The notes under the pieces were generated by a model. It ran no database searches. It saw nothing but the letters and a program-made list of their open reading frames with translations, and had not been told where the DNA came from. From assembly GCA_007922195.1 (NCBI GenBank), contig ML681997.1:9176578-9240577 (forward strand): a stretch of DNA of 64,000 bases, in the 5' to 3' direction. Made by a program: the position numbers and the translations under genes. Source of the DNA: Podocnemis expansa. Lineage: Eukaryota; Chordata; Testudines; Podocnemididae. Position 1 is the stretch's first letter; each line of letters begins with the position of its first letter. Of this stretch, positions 21,340-31,867 are shown piece after piece.

Positions 21340-22395
21340 AGGGTTTGCCTAGTCAATGTGTACCATCTTTCCTTGATGGAACTGAAGTACCCGTAGGGTT
21401 CACTGACAAATTAGTACCGTACATCCACAGATGGGCGGACATTACATCGGACAAATGGGTGTTAGAGATTGTTGAGTCTGGCTACTTATACCATTCATAG
21501 CCACACCCATCCCCAAACCCCTTTCCCCATCCCTCTTCAGGGACCCCTCTCACGTACAACTTTTGAGGGAGGAAGTGACCACCCTCCTGACCATCGGAGC
21601 GATCCAGGAGGTCCCAGTACAATATAGGGACAAGGGATTCTATTCCAGATATTTCTTAACGTGGAAAAAGACAGGGGGCTGGAGACCCATCTTGGACCTA
21701 AGAGCCCTTAATAAATTTGTCCGGGTGCATAAATTCAAAATGGTAATGTTGTCTAATATCCTTCCATCCCTAGAGAGAGATGATTGGCTGGCATCCCTCG
21801 ACCTCAAGGACGCATATTTCCATGTTACGATACATCCACCTCACAGGAAATTCCTGCGCTTCACGTTCCTGGAAAAGCATTATCAATTCAATTTCCTCCC
21901 CTTCGGCCTGTGCACAGTGCCGAGAGTGTTTTAGAAGATTATGGCGGCACTGATAGCATATCTGCGACGAAGGGGAACATCTGTCTTCCCCTATCTAGAC
22001 AATTTCCTATTGAGGGCATGCTCTTTCACCGCAGCTCAGGAGGCAGTGAAACTGACAGAATCTTTGTTCCTCTCATTGGGCCTCACCATCAACTACAAGA
22101 AATCCCTAGTGATCCCAACACAATGAATTCAGTTCATAGGAGCTCAAATATGTACTCCCGCTTGCAGAGCATTCCTCACCGCAGACGGGGTCGCGGCCCT
22201 ATCCGACATCGTAGACCAGATTCAATCTTCTCCGTCGGTTTCGGCTCTCACGTGCATGCAGCTTCTCGGACATATGGCAGCGGCAACTTACCTGGTCCCC
22301 GATTCCAGACTGCATATGCGGCACATGCAGTTGTGGTTCCTGAAGGAATTCAAGTCACACAGGCATGCGAAATATCGGCGGCTATCAGTCCCACA
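21340..22395 (+). pseudogene. pol: DIRS B reverse transcriptase, two stops and a mutated catalytic box
   Basis: RT motifs are in order: 'LLTIGAIQEVPVQYRDKGFY', 'GGWRPILDLRALN', 'WLASLDLKDAYFHVTI', 'LPFGLCTVPRVF', a catalytic box reading YLDN, and 'LLGHMAAATYLV'. The second catalytic Asp of YLDD is Asn. In-frame stops lie at 21932-21934, where A and C have Thr-Lys, and at 22124-22126, and a frameshift near 22390 precedes RNase H. This RT is certainly inactive. Confidence 0.85.
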
Positions 22396-23295
22396 GCCAA
22401 TCAATCCTGGTGGACCTCCCCACGAAATGTGCTTCAGGGTGTTCCGTTCACTCAAGCAGCAGCAGACATCCTTATTTCCACAGATGCCTCTCTCACGGGA
22501 TGGGGCACCCACCTTGGACACCTGACAGTACAAGGCAGGTGGGCCCGTCAGGAGGCTAGCCTGCATATCAATATCCTCGAGCTACGGGCAGTGTGGAATG
22601 CCTGTCAGCATTTCCTATCTATCATAAGTGGCAAGAACGTAAAAATCCAGACAGACAATGTGGCGACTATATACTACATCAATCGCCAGGGAGGCGCTCG
22701 CTCACGGGCCCTGTGCCTAGAGGCGTTGAAGTTATGGCAGTGGTGCCTGGATCACGATATCCGCATTTCAGCGGTGTACCTACCGGGTATATTAAACACG
22801 GTCGCGGACAATCTGAGCAGGAACTTCCTGGATCCTCACGAATGGGAACTGAACGACACAATTCTCATAAGTATATTCCGACGGTGGGGTTATCCGAGCA
22901 TGGACTTGTTCGCGACCCAGGCCAACAAGAAATGTCCGCTGTTCTGTTCAAGGGTGGGTCGTGGCTACGGATCACTGGGAGATGCATTCCTAATCGGGTG
23001 GAATCAGGGTCTCCTTTACGCTTTTCCCCTGATTCCTTTGATCCACAGAACATTCCAAAAGGTGAAACAGGACAGGGCGGAGGTCATATTGGTCGCCCCA
23101 GCCTGGCCGAGACAGACCTGGTACTCTCTCCTCATACGCATGTCCAAGGACTCACCCATTCCTCTGCCACAAATTCCCAACTTACTCACTCAGAACAATG
23201 GCAAGACACAACATACTCACCTCGGCAGGATGCACCTCACAGCATGGTTCCTCGATGGCTCAATGACATGGAGGGACAATGTTCTGATAGAGTGA
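22396..23295 (+). CDS. pol: DIRS B RNase H and methylase-like region, open frame
   Basis: The frame is open from RNase H to 23295. The four acidic RNase H boxes are present: STDASLTGWG, INILELRAVW, IQTDNVATIYYINRQGG and VADNLSR. The region called methylase-like in DIRS elements follows, with MDLFATQANKKCPLFCS, 'GDAFLIGWNQGLLYAF' and 'VAPAWPRQTWYSLL'. RNase H removes the RNA strand during cDNA synthesis. The role of the second domain in these elements is not known. The end overlaps the start of the recombinase (23268) by 28 bases in another phase. Since the upstream RT is broken, there is no functional start for this product here. Confidence 0.8.
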   Translation, partial: ANQSWWTSPRNVLQGVPFTQAAADILISTDASLTGWGTHLGHLTVQGRWARQEASLHINILELRAVWNACQHFLSIISGKNVKIQTDNVATIYYINRQGGARSRALCLEALKLWQWCLDHDIRISAVYLPGILNTVADNLSRNFLDPHEWELNDTILISIFRRWGYPSMDLFATQANKKCPLFCSRVGRGYGSLGDAFLIGWNQGLLYAFPLIPLIHRTFQKVKQDRAEVILVAPAWPRQTWYSLLIRMSKDSPIPLPQIPNLLTQNNGKTQHTHLGRMHLTAWFLDGSMTWRDNVLIE

Positions 23296-24335
23296 AATAT
23301 GTATTAATAAATAGTCAGAAGCTGGGGACGAGGGTTACTTACCTGCAAAAATGGAAAAGATTTCTTACCTGGTGTCAAGCGAGGTCAGTCCTTCCGCAGT
23401 CGGCCTCAATTCCAACTGTACTGGAGTTTCTTCTCGACCTGAAAGAGAAAGGGTTGGCGACAGCCACTCTGAGGGTGCATCTAGCTGCCATATCCACATT
23501 TCACGAGACAGTGGATGACTGTTCCTTATTCTCGCATTCTATCATTAAGCATTTCCTTGCAGGAGTGCAGAATACTTACCTGGATGTCAAACCTCCGGTC
23601 CATCCATGGGACCTATCTTTGGTTCTGAGGGCACTCACCAGGCCACCATTTAAGCCCATGGCTACATGCTCCCTACTACACCTCTCAATGAAGGTGGCTT
23701 TCCTGGTGGCGGTCACATCAGCCCGGCGAGTAAGTGAGCTGGCGGCTCTTATGGCTTGCCCTCCATTTACACTCCTTATGAAAGACAAGGTTTCTTTCAG
23801 GCCCCACCCAAAGTTCATGCCAAAGGTCTCTTCTGCGTTTCACATGAACCAGATGATTCATCTCCCGGTTTTTTACCCAAAACCTCATGCTGGCCCGGAG
23901 GAAGCAGCATTACATACTCTGGATGTGAAACGGACGGTCTCATTCTATATCAACAGGACAAAATCCTCCCATAAAACTCTTCGGCTATTTATCTCAATAA
24001 CGGAAAGATCTAAGGGCAATCCCATATCAAATCAAAGATTGTCCAAATGGATCTTGAGCTGTATCTGTCTCGCCTATCAGAAACATGGACACGAACCTCC
24101 CAGTGTTATTAGGACTCATTCGACCAGAGCGGTTTCTAGCACAACAGTGTTCCTCCGAAACGTTCCCATATTGGACATATGCAAGGCCGCCACTTGGGCA
24201 TCAGCGGACACTTTCGTGAAACACTATGCCATGGATCGCCACGCCTCTATAGACACTGCTGTGGGTCTTGCAGTGCTCAACACAGTAAGAAGGGACAACT
24301 CCGAAGGTCCCGCCTCCAGTGAGGGACACTGCTAG
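23268..24335 (+). CDS. DIRS B tyrosine recombinase, apparently intact
   Basis: A 355-codon frame. The proposed start is the ATG at 23268, overlapping the preceding frame. The same phase is open upstream to 22593, but that part reads RNase H DNA out of frame. The core-binding N-terminal half has 'TYLQKWKRFLTWCQARS' and 'ATLRVHLAAISTF'. The catalytic half shows Arg in TSARRVSELA, His and Arg in RTHSTRAVSSTT, and the nucleophile Tyr in FVKHYAMDRH, so the full R-H-R-Y set is present in one frame. It catalyses integration of the circular cDNA without target duplication (family knowledge). It is the best-preserved protein of the three DIRS copies. Confidence 0.88.
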   Translation: MEGQCSDRVKYVLINSQKLGTRVTYLQKWKRFLTWCQARSVLPQSASIPTVLEFLLDLKEKGLATATLRVHLAAISTFHETVDDCSLFSHSIIKHFLAGVQNTYLDVKPPVHPWDLSLVLRALTRPPFKPMATCSLLHLSMKVAFLVAVTSARRVSELAALMACPPFTLLMKDKVSFRPHPKFMPKVSSAFHMNQMIHLPVFYPKPHAGPEEAALHTLDVKRTVSFYINRTKSSHKTLRLFISITERSKGNPISNQRLSKWILSCICLAYQKHGHEPPSVIRTHSTRAVSSTTVFLRNVPILDICKAATWASADTFVKHYAMDRHASIDTAVGLAVLNTVRRDNSEGPASSEGHC

Positions 24336-24343
24336 GTAATCAC

Positions 24344-24430
24344 CTGAAGTGGAGCAGCGGGGACACTGCTCGAAGAAGAAAAGGAGGCTACTCACCATGT
24401 GCAGTAGCCGTGCTTCTTCAAGATGCATGT
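24344..24430 (+). repeat. Internal complementary region of DIRS B
   Basis: The first half, 'gtggagcagcggggacactg' through gctcgaagaag, is the reverse complement of the left terminus. The second half, 'aaaaggaggctactcacc' through 'cttcttcaagatgc', is the reverse complement of the right terminus at about 24660-24714. Confidence 0.9.
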
Positions 24431-24489
24431 CCCCACACTGCTCCACTACCCACCTGCCTCCCCTCTGCTTCGGAGTATCATTCACCAGG

Positions 24490-24714
24490 TACTCTGCGGT
24501 AGAGAAGGAACTGACGGGTGGGAGGGGGGAGCGCGCATTCCAAATGGCCAGAAGACAGCAGTGACATCACCGGGGCAGCGCCCCCACCCCCAAGACTCTG
24601 CTATTAACATCTCCGGTGCTAGGTGCGGGCACAGCCACACACCTAAAGTGGAGCAGTGCGGGGACACGCATCTTGAAGAAGCACGGCTACTGCACGTGGT
24701 GAGTAGCCTCCTTT
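24490..24714 (+). repeat. Right inverted terminal repeat of DIRS B with unpaired tail
   Basis: About 24490-24684 pairs with the left repeat. The tail has a 7-bp inverted repeat GGCTACT / AGTAGCC (24685-24691 and 24702-24708) around a 10-base loop containing GTGAGT-like sequence. CR1 resumes at about 24715. Confidence 0.85.
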
Positions 24715-25734
24715 TTTTCAGTCCTAAGTGCAGGACTTTGCACTTGTCCTTGTTGAACCTCATCAGATTTCTTTTGGCACACTTCTCCAATTTGTCTAAG
24801 TCTCCCTGAATCCTTTCCCTGCCCTCCAGTGTGTCCACAATTCCTCCCAGCTTGGTGTCATCTGCGGACTTACTGAGCATGCAATCTATCCTATCATCAA
24901 GTTGCCAACTAGACATTGAGCCATTGATTCCTACCCGCTGAGCCCGTTGATCTAGCCAGTTTTCTTTATAGTCCACTCATCAAAGCCATACTTCCTTAAC
25001 TTGCTGACAAGAATGCTGTGGGAAACTGTATCAAGAGCCTTGCTAAAGTCAAGGTATATCATATTAACACTTGGTATATCATGTCAACACTTATTTCTGC
25101 ATCCACAGACCCAGTCATCTCATCACAGAAGGCAATGAGGTTGGTCAGGCATGATTTGCCCTTGGCAAATCCATGTTGACTGCTCTTGATCACCCTGTTT
25201 TCCTCCAAGTGTTTCAGGATGGATTCTTTGAGGACCTGCTCCATGATTTTTCCAGGGATTGAGGTGAAGTTGAGAGGTCTGTAGTTCCCTGGATCCTCCT
25301 TTCTCCCTTTTTTGAAGATAGGTAGTATAGCAGCCTTCTTCCAGTCCTCTGGGACCTTTCCCATTTGCCATGAGTTTTCAAAGATAATGGCCAGCGGCTC
25401 TGCAATCACATCAACCAACTCCCTCATCCGGCCCCATAGATTTGTGCACCTCTAACTTCAAGTAGTCCCTAACTTGACCTTCCATCACTATGAGCTGCTC
25501 TCCTTCTCTCCGTTTTGCATTACCCAGTGTAGTAGACTTGGAGCTGACCCTGCTTGTGAAGACTGAAGTAAAATAAGAATTGAGTACTTCAGCCTTTTCT
25601 GCATCAACTGCTACAAGAATACCTGCCCCATTCAGTAAGGAACCTACACCATCCATGATCCTCTTCTTGTTGCTGACATACTTGTAGAACCCCTTCTTGT
25701 TATCCTTCACATCCCTTCCTAGTTTCAACTCCAA
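24715..25734 (-). pseudogene. CR1 ORF2 reverse transcriptase, deleted and frameshifted
   Basis: RT fragments in several phases: 25411-25734 (linker), 25059-25427 ([17 protein letters not shown] block) and 24720-24976 (KSADDTKLGG catalytic region). Compared with the CR1 at 2404-4026, about 85 bases are missing near 24897, removing the [14 protein letters not shown] motif. A short local duplication of 'ggtatatcat' occurs near 25053-25080. It is non-functional. Confidence 0.85.
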
Positions 25735-25934
25735 TTGCCCCTTGGCCTTTCAAATTTTATCCCTGCAGGCCAGAGCAATATCTTTATATGCCTCCCTAAT
25801 CATCTGTCCAAGCTTCCACTTCTTGTAAGCTTCCTTTTTATGTTTCAGCTCACTGCAGAGTTCTCTGCTAAGCTATGCTGGATGCCTTCCACACTTGCTG
25901 TTCTTTCTGCACATTGGTATGGTATTTTCCTATG

Positions 25935-26755
25935 CTAGAAGGGTTTCTTTAAAATATATCCAGCTGTCTTGGACCTTTTCCCCTTCAGATCAGTCTCCCA
26001 GGGAATCCTGCCTGTCAGTTCCCTGAGGGAGCCAAAATCTGCTTTTCTGAAGTCCAGGGTTTGCGTTTTGCTTCTTTCCTTTATTCCTTTGATCAGGATT
26101 CTGAACTGTAGCATCTCATGGTCACTGCTGCCCAGGTTGCCATTTGCTCTTACTTCCCCGATCAGTTCTTCTCTGTTTTTGAGCAGAAGGTGGAGAGGTG
26201 CAAGGCCCATAGCTGGTTCTTCCAGCATTTGTACCAGGAAGTTGTCTTCAACAATCTCCAAAAACTTCCTGGATTGTCTGTGCACTGCTGTATTGCCCTC
26301 CCAGCAGATGTCAGGATAATTGAAATCCCTCCTGAGAACAAGGCCTGTGATCTGGAAACTTCTGCTAGTTGTCTATAAAATGCCTCACCCCCTTCCTCTT
26401 TCTGGACTGGCAGTTTGTAGCAGCCACCCGCCACAACATCCCACTTGTTGTACTCCCCTCTAAACTTAACCCACAGACTTTCAACTGGCTTGTTTCCATT
26501 TTCACAGTGGAGCTCTGAGCAGTCATACAGCTCTTTTACATATAGTGCTACTCCTCTACCTCTTCTTCCCTGCCTGTCCTTCCTGAACAATTTATACCCA
26601 TCCATGGCAGTGCTCCAGTTATGCAAGCTATCCCACCACTTCTCTGTTATTCCAATTACATCATAGTTCCCTTTCTGTGCCACTACTACCAATTCTTTCT
26701 GCTTGTTTCCCAGGCTCCTTGCATTTGCGTACAGGTACCTAAAATACTGGGCCAA
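25935..26755 (-). pseudogene. CR1 ORF2 apurinic-like endonuclease domain
   Basis: Two frames cover the domain. The N-terminal half (26162-26755) starts near 'LYANARSLGNKQKELV' and has a modified catalytic Glu region, 'DVIGITEKWWD'. The C-terminal half (25935-26285) includes NLGSSDHEMLQF, the conserved Ser-Asp-His motif of this endonuclease class. The two are out of phase. The domain nicks target DNA for LINE priming. Sequence beyond about 26790 is not CR1. Confidence 0.87.
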
Positions 26756-26879
26756 TTGCCCTAACTTCCTCTGTCATTATGTCCCCTGTTGCATCTTCCT
26801 CCTTGCATTTTCTCTCTGTCCTCCTTCCCCTCTCGTCTCAACGATTAGGGCTTTATTAGGACACTTAAGACAATGATTT

Positions 26880-27552
26880 TAGGCCCCCCCCCCCAGTTCT
26901 GATTACTCTCTCTTTTGTCCCTGCTGTTACAGTCCCGGCACCCCGAAGTTCCATCCCTTCTGAATTTTAAGCTAAAGGCTGGTACACTAAAAAGGTTCTT
27001 GGACATTGTTGCTTCTACACTGACCGATAATAAGCTCACATTCCTGGCCCAGTTGGTTGATGTATTTGGCACATTTCAAGCATCTAGTGCAGATACTGAG
27101 AGAGGCTTCAGTCTAATGAATAATATAAAGAAAAGGTCTTGTAACACGTTGAAAGTTTCTCATTGAGACATGATAATGTGCATCAAATCATATATCTCTG
27201 CTGGACTCGAGTTTGACCTTGACTCTGCATACGTATTCCAGAAAAGTGACAAAGACAGGTGACTAAAACTTTAAGGTTTAGATGACGGTAGAGACTAGAT
27301 AGGAAGCAAGAGTCATTGTCTTACATTTGTGTAGTAAATTAATAAAACTACAGTATGTGAGTTTAACATTTTTATTAAAGTTTGAATGAAAAGAAAACAT
27401 CTATGCATTTCTTTTGAATTAAGGTACTTAGGTATGCTGATGCTACTGGCGCCAAAAAACTGTTGCCCATGTGGCACCATGCCTCACAAATTGCCGCTCA
27501 GCGAATACCATAACTTGCTTAGCTGCATCATCAACTTAGAGGGAACATTGTT
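26880..27552 (+). mobile_element. hAT transposon remnant (approximate left edge)
   Basis: It contains a hAT transposase dimerisation-domain fragment (26915-27166) and ends with 'ttagagggaacattg', which looks like a hAT end. A short TC dinucleotide tract follows at about 27558-27580. The left terminus was not found. Confidence 0.6.
26930..27166 (+). pseudogene. hAT transposase, C-terminal dimerisation-domain fragment
   Basis: The open fragment reads 'FLDIVASTLTDNKLTFLAQL', then SSADTERGFSLMNNIKKRS-CNTL. The block Ser-x-Asp-x-Glu-Arg-x-Phe-Ser-x-Met-Asn-x-Ile-Lys is the hallmark of the hAT C-terminal dimerisation region. Only about 80 codons remain, with no DDE catalytic region upstream. This is a decayed insertion. 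Confidence 0.75.
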
Positions 27553-27768
27553 TACGACTCTCTCTCTCTCTCTCTGTCCTCTCTTTCTTCTTTATGTCTT
27601 ATGTCCCTCACTCTTTCCATCAGTTCTCTTTTCTTGAATTCTGATGCATGTGCCATTCTTTACTATAATTTAAGACAAATAACCATTCTTAAGAATTCTA
27701 TGTTTTAATTATGTATGTAACCAATACATTACATTTTTTTCTCATAACAATAAATAAGTTTATCTTAC

Positions 27769-28140
27769 TTAGAACCTTCGTGATTTTCTTCTTAAGTCAG
27801 TCTGACATTCTAATAAATTCAAAATATCCATCCCTAGATATCCATAGCCATTTTTACATAATTCTTTCATTCCAACTCTTATCCCACAAATTTTCCTATC
27901 AGCAATCTGGATATCAGTTGGAGTGGTCAGAAATACTTTGTGTCCTTTCATCTCAAATCCAGTCATAGGGACTTTATCTTGGAAGGATATCAGGTTATAC
28001 ATCCCTGTTCTGGCCCTTGCATTTAAGATAGTCATTGCAGCTCCAGTATCTATTATAAAGGTTTGTGGGAATCTTTGTGATTCGAAGTATATTGTTTCTT
28101 CTCTTACTAAACGGCCAAATTCGTCCGTCCATACTGGCAT
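27769..28140 (-). pseudogene. Orphan retroviral-type aspartic protease ORF
   Basis: A 123-codon frame. Around residue 32 it has FIIDTGAAMTIL, the catalytic DTG box of retropepsins. Later it has GYGYLGMDILNLLECQTDL, matching the conserved C-terminal (I/L)-G-x-D-hydrophobic element of retroviral and LTR-retrotransposon proteases. Retropepsins cleave the element polyprotein as dimers. No RT, RNase H or integrase follows on the minus strand, since a hAT remnant adjoins it. The open frame upstream (28309-28503) may be the preceding gag or protease leader but was not recognised. It is either a fragment of an LTR element or, less likely, a retained gene. Confidence 0.65.
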
Positions 28141-28308
28141 TTCTCAAATTCCTATGTATTCATTTACTGCATTGTCATTTCTCCATTCTTCCTTTGTACA
28201 CTAAACTAAAAGAATAATAAACCTAAATATATCTCTTGAGCTTTTCTTATCCTTATCTTATTACCCTATCTATTTTCTAACTCCTATTGTATATATCCTA
28301 TTTATCCT

Positions 28309-28503
28309 TTAATCTTTATCACATTCCAGGAATACTTTATCTACTACGTCAATTACGTATTTCAAACCTTGGAAGGCATCTTTTGGTTTTGACACCCGAG
28401 TTACAGGAAAAGTATAGCAAAGATCATCGCTGGAAATTTTCCACATCCCACTTCTATGCTGTCTTGTTATGATGTAATTTATTTTGCAGTAATTGTGGAA
28501 CAT
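28309..28503 (-). pseudogene. Possible retroelement reading frame upstream of the protease
   Basis: A 64-codon frame with 'WKISSDDLCYTFPVTRVS' and 'AFQGLKYVIDVVDKVFL', ending before the retropepsin frame on the same strand. No domain is recognised. It is listed because of its position and orientation only. Confidence 0.3.
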
Positions 28504-28539
28504 GTTTGTCCTGTAGACTATATGTCATGTTCTTTTTCA

Positions 28540-28720
28540 TTGACAAGGTGATAATACTAGGCCAGATCAGTTTGGGCTAAATCTGTTTTAGTTATAATGC
28601 ATATTTGTGTTTTACACTTAAATGTGTGTGTACTAATACCTCTTTTTCGGTCTTTGATGATTAGTCTATATGTTGTTCCATTTTATCTATTATGAAACCA
28701 TCGTGCATGTATATCTGTTG
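28540..28720. repeat. Old repeat shared with 8810-8990
   Basis: Shared blocks include 'tttacacttaaatgtgtgtgtactaata' against 'tttacatttaaagttttgtgtactaaca'. The copies are diverged. It may be part of the LTR element that supplied the protease at 27769-28140. Confidence 0.45.
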
Positions 28721-29025
28721 TATCTTTATTACTCCATAATGCAATATTCCACACAAAAACATCACATCAAAATTCTTTTCCTAGTCTCTCACACCTTTCA
28801 CCTGATCATACAACAACATTCGGTCCTTCTATAATGGCACAATGCCAATCTGCCGGCATTGCTGTTTTAGCAGATATTTTTACTCTTATTTAGATCATTA
28901 TCCCATCCGCACAAAGAGCGTTTAGGGGCTGAATAATATTGTGGATGGGTTATTGACCTTTCCTGTGCCTCAGAATCAAACATCACGGAACATTTATGTG
29001 AATATTGCACTGCTACACTTCTATA

Positions 29026-29928
29026 CAGGGGTGGCCAAACTTATGGAGCTCAAAAGCCACACAAGTCACTTATTAAACCGTCGAGAGCCACACTGAGGCA
29101 TATAACCACATAGTTTTACCTACTCCAAAATTACTAAGCTTAAAATTCATTGTGCATTTTAATTTCATCATAAAAAGAGGGCAAATATTTATCCTACTAA
29201 TGTCAGATTCTAATAATTACTTAAGGTTACCATGAAAATGAGGCCTATACAGTAAAAACTTAGCTGTCGCTGGATATAGAACACTGCAGGCTAGTGGCAA
29301 GTTTTTTAAAATCTGGGCAGTAACTTGTTAATGCATTAAGTAAAAGCTCTCTCAGGTGCTGATCTCTAAGTATTGTACAATGTTTCAGTTTAACAAATTT
29401 CATTGTGGAATTCAATGTGTCACAGCAGTAAGGTGTGCCAAAAATCTACATTCAGTTGTAAACCTTTCCCTTTTGTATTTTTGTTTCTTAGTATTCCATG
29501 TCACATTTAGGATTTGAAAAACACGATTTTATTTTAACAATGAGTAAACTGCATTAGGGCCTGCGAGAAAATCTAAACATGCCGCGGCTTCCCCCCTCCA
29601 CCACCCGCATTGCCGCTTCCTTGCCGTATCTTACCATGCTGCTGGTTCTCTGCTCTCCCTAGCCTTGCCATGGCTTCCCTGTCATCCCCGACCTTGCTGC
29701 AGCTTGCCTGCTGTCTCCAACCTTGCCGCATTTTCCCCATGTCTCCGACCAAGCTGCCACCTCTCTGCCAGCTCTGACCATGCTGCCACTTCTCTTCTGT
29801 CCACGACCATGCTGTACTTCTCCCCCATCTCCCATTATGCCGCCCTTCCCTGCTGTGCTCTTCTGCGAGCTGCAGTTTTTCTTTGTAGAAACGCATGCGG
29901 CTCATGAGCCACAGTTTGGCCACGCCTG
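29026..29928. mobile_element. hAT-type element, long copy of the CAGGGGTGGCCAAAC family
   Basis: The left end is CAGGGGTGGCCAAAC and the right end GTTTGGCCACGCCTG. Its left third matches, inverted, the right third of the copy at 12855-15208. The C-rich block at 29580-29860 ('cttgccg', 'accatgctgcc' repeats) gives spurious frames. The 8-bp TSD is decayed. Confidence 0.8.
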
Positions 29929-29931
29929 GTC

Positions 29932-30290
29932 TAAACTGTTCTTAAAAACCTCCAGTGATAGGGATTCGGTGCCTCCCTTAGAAGTCTATTCCAAATTTAA
30001 CCACTCTTGTAGTTATAAAGTATTTCCTAGTAGCTAATCTGGATCTCCTTTGCTGCAGATTAAGCCCATCACTTCTTGTCCTACCTATAGTAGCCATAAA
30101 GAACAATTGATCATCATCCTCTTTATAAAAGCCCTTCACATATGCTTGAAAGCTGTTATTAGGTTTCTGTTTCATCTTCATTTCTCAAGACTGTGCCCAA
30201 TTTTTTTAAAAATCTTTCTACGTAGGTCAGGTTTTCTAAATCTTTTATAATCATTATGTCTGTCCTCTAGTCTCTCTCCACTTGTACACA
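29932..30290 (-). mobile_element. Ancient CR1/L3-type LINE 3' fragment
   Basis: The minus-strand translation has 'GRTRSDGLNLQQRRSRLATRKYF', the decayed counterpart of the '[23 protein letters not shown]' block of the CR1 at 2404-4026. It is much older than the other two CR1s. Confidence 0.65.
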
Positions 30291-30969
30291 AGCCCCTTAA
30301 GACAGGGGTGGCGATGGCTGCCTTGGCTTTATACCAGCTAAAGTATCTTCTATGCTTGTATGCCCATTTAGGACAGCTGAGTGGCACAAATCATTAGTTC
30401 CCTATTTGCACAGTATTATTGCATCACTTCCTTAAATGTGGTTGATATTAATTTATTAGAAATTGAACCTGCTTCAGTAAGTGATGGAACTGCTATGGAA
30501 ACTCAGGATAAAGCAAAAAGTTACACACTCAGTGATTGCGTGTAGATCACATAAAGCTGACTTTAGGCCATTTAAATGCATTTGTTCAGACTCTGAGTGT
30601 TTCTCATTTAAAATGATCCTTGCTTTTTCATGTATGTGGGTGTTGGATAACTGTGTGGCTGCAACAGTGATTTCAACAACATCACATGCTGATTGAGGAA
30701 AAGTCCACTCAAAATATTTTAAAAAACAAATTTCTCATAACTAGGCCCCAGTCCAACCATAAGCCTGTAAGAAGTGTCATTGACTTCAGTGTGGCCATTC
30801 ATACTTAAGTTAAACATTGGCGACGTATTGCAACATGCAAAAGGAAAATCATGTCTTATGATTGCTTGGAAACAGTTCTTAGTCTTCTAATGACTCATGA
30901 CAAAAGTTTAAAGTTTAACTTTGGCCTGACTCAGACTAGATGATCACAATGGTCCCTTTCAGCTTTATA
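30291..30969. other. No feature recognised
   Basis: Mixed AT-rich sequence with short random frames and no recognised ends or coding signal. Confidence 0.4.
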
Positions 30970-30977
30970 ATCTGGGA

Positions 30978-31473
30978 CGGTGGTACCCAAGGTTGGGGAC
31001 CCCTTTTGATTGGAAAAAAATTTTGAGCCCCCCCAGCTGCAGAGGGGGTGCCTTTGCTCTGCTGCGTAGTGGGAAGAATTGAGCCCACACATTGACAGAA
31101 TCAGGCCTGTGCTGCTTGGGCAGCACTGGCAGAACTGGCTGGCAAGTGCTGCTGCAGTGGCCACGGACCTGCCTGTGCTGGCGGGGGGAGGCCACTGTGA
31201 CCATGGCCTCCAACCAGCTGCTGCAGGGGAGCAAAGCTGAGCTCCTGGGCCAGCGAGTAGCAGCACCGCCGCAATGGTCCCCAGCCAGCCCCTGTAGTGG
31301 AGCGGATCTGAGCCACTGTAGGTATCAGCGACCAGCACCACTGCCCCTCCCCCTCCACCAGGAGCCAGCCCTGGCGGGGAGCATCAGGACTGCAGCCAGG
31401 TTCTGGCCCCAGTGGGGAGCAGCATCGCAGACCCTTTGGAACATGTCTGCGGACCCCAGGTTGGGAACCACTG
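30978..31473. mobile_element. hAT-type MITE related to the one at 7908
   Basis: The left end is CGGTGGTACCCAAGGTTGGGGACC and the right end GGTTGGGAACCACTG. Candidate 8-bp TSDs ATCTGGGA and ATCTAGGC agree at 6 of 8 bases. The interior is GC-rich and gives spurious frames. Confidence 0.8.
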
Positions 31474-31867
31474 ATCTAGGCATTTGTCAACTGGAAGAAG
31501 ACTACACCCTGATGGATTCAGCCCAGTTAGCTTACCTGAGTTTAAATGGTAGGCAAACAGTTCACAAATGCAAATCTCTGCTTAAAAATACATATTGTAA
31601 AACAAATATAAAATTTAATGTTAGTTTTTTTGGTTAAAGAAATGTGTTGTAAAGAAAAGCCCTACCTACAGAGTAAAAGACAAACCTTGAAAGTAAAAAG
31701 GCCAGAAGAAATGAAGTCAGAAGAGTGTGAAGTTCAAAGTATACCCACTGAAACAAGGCAACATTTCTAAAAAGAAGGTTTCTGACTAATAGGAGTGACT
31801 ACAGATGGTTTTAAATAAGACATGAGGAATCAGACTTAAAAGGAGCTAACATGGGGCTTCTAACCCC

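Larger units (their letters stand above)
17071..24714 (+). mobile_element. DIRS-type retrotransposon, element B
   Basis: Same layout as element A: inverted terminal repeats, gag, RT, RNase H, methylase-like region, tyrosine recombinase and internal complementary region. It is inserted in a CR1 and interrupted by a solo LTR (18229-19876). Its ends are set by the CR1 junctions and by the join in the internal complementary region at about 24378. Gag and RT are damaged, but RNase H through recombinase is open. Confidence 0.9.
16395..26790 (-). mobile_element. CR1 LINE, nearly full ORF2, split by DIRS element B
   Basis: The 3' part (16395-17070) holds the tail, with 'atagaatcatagggctggaagggacc', and the C-terminal ORF2. 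The 5' part (24715 to about 26790) holds RT and endonuclease. The CR1 phrase '...gcatggggtt / ttcagtcctaagtgcagg' is cut cleanly by DIRS B, which is therefore younger. Comparison with the CR1 at 2331-4183 shows the same order. Confidence 0.9.

Noticed and set aside
31092..31637. 181-codon plus frame
   Set aside because: It overlaps the hAT MITE at 30978-31473 and continues into unrelated flank. Low complexity.
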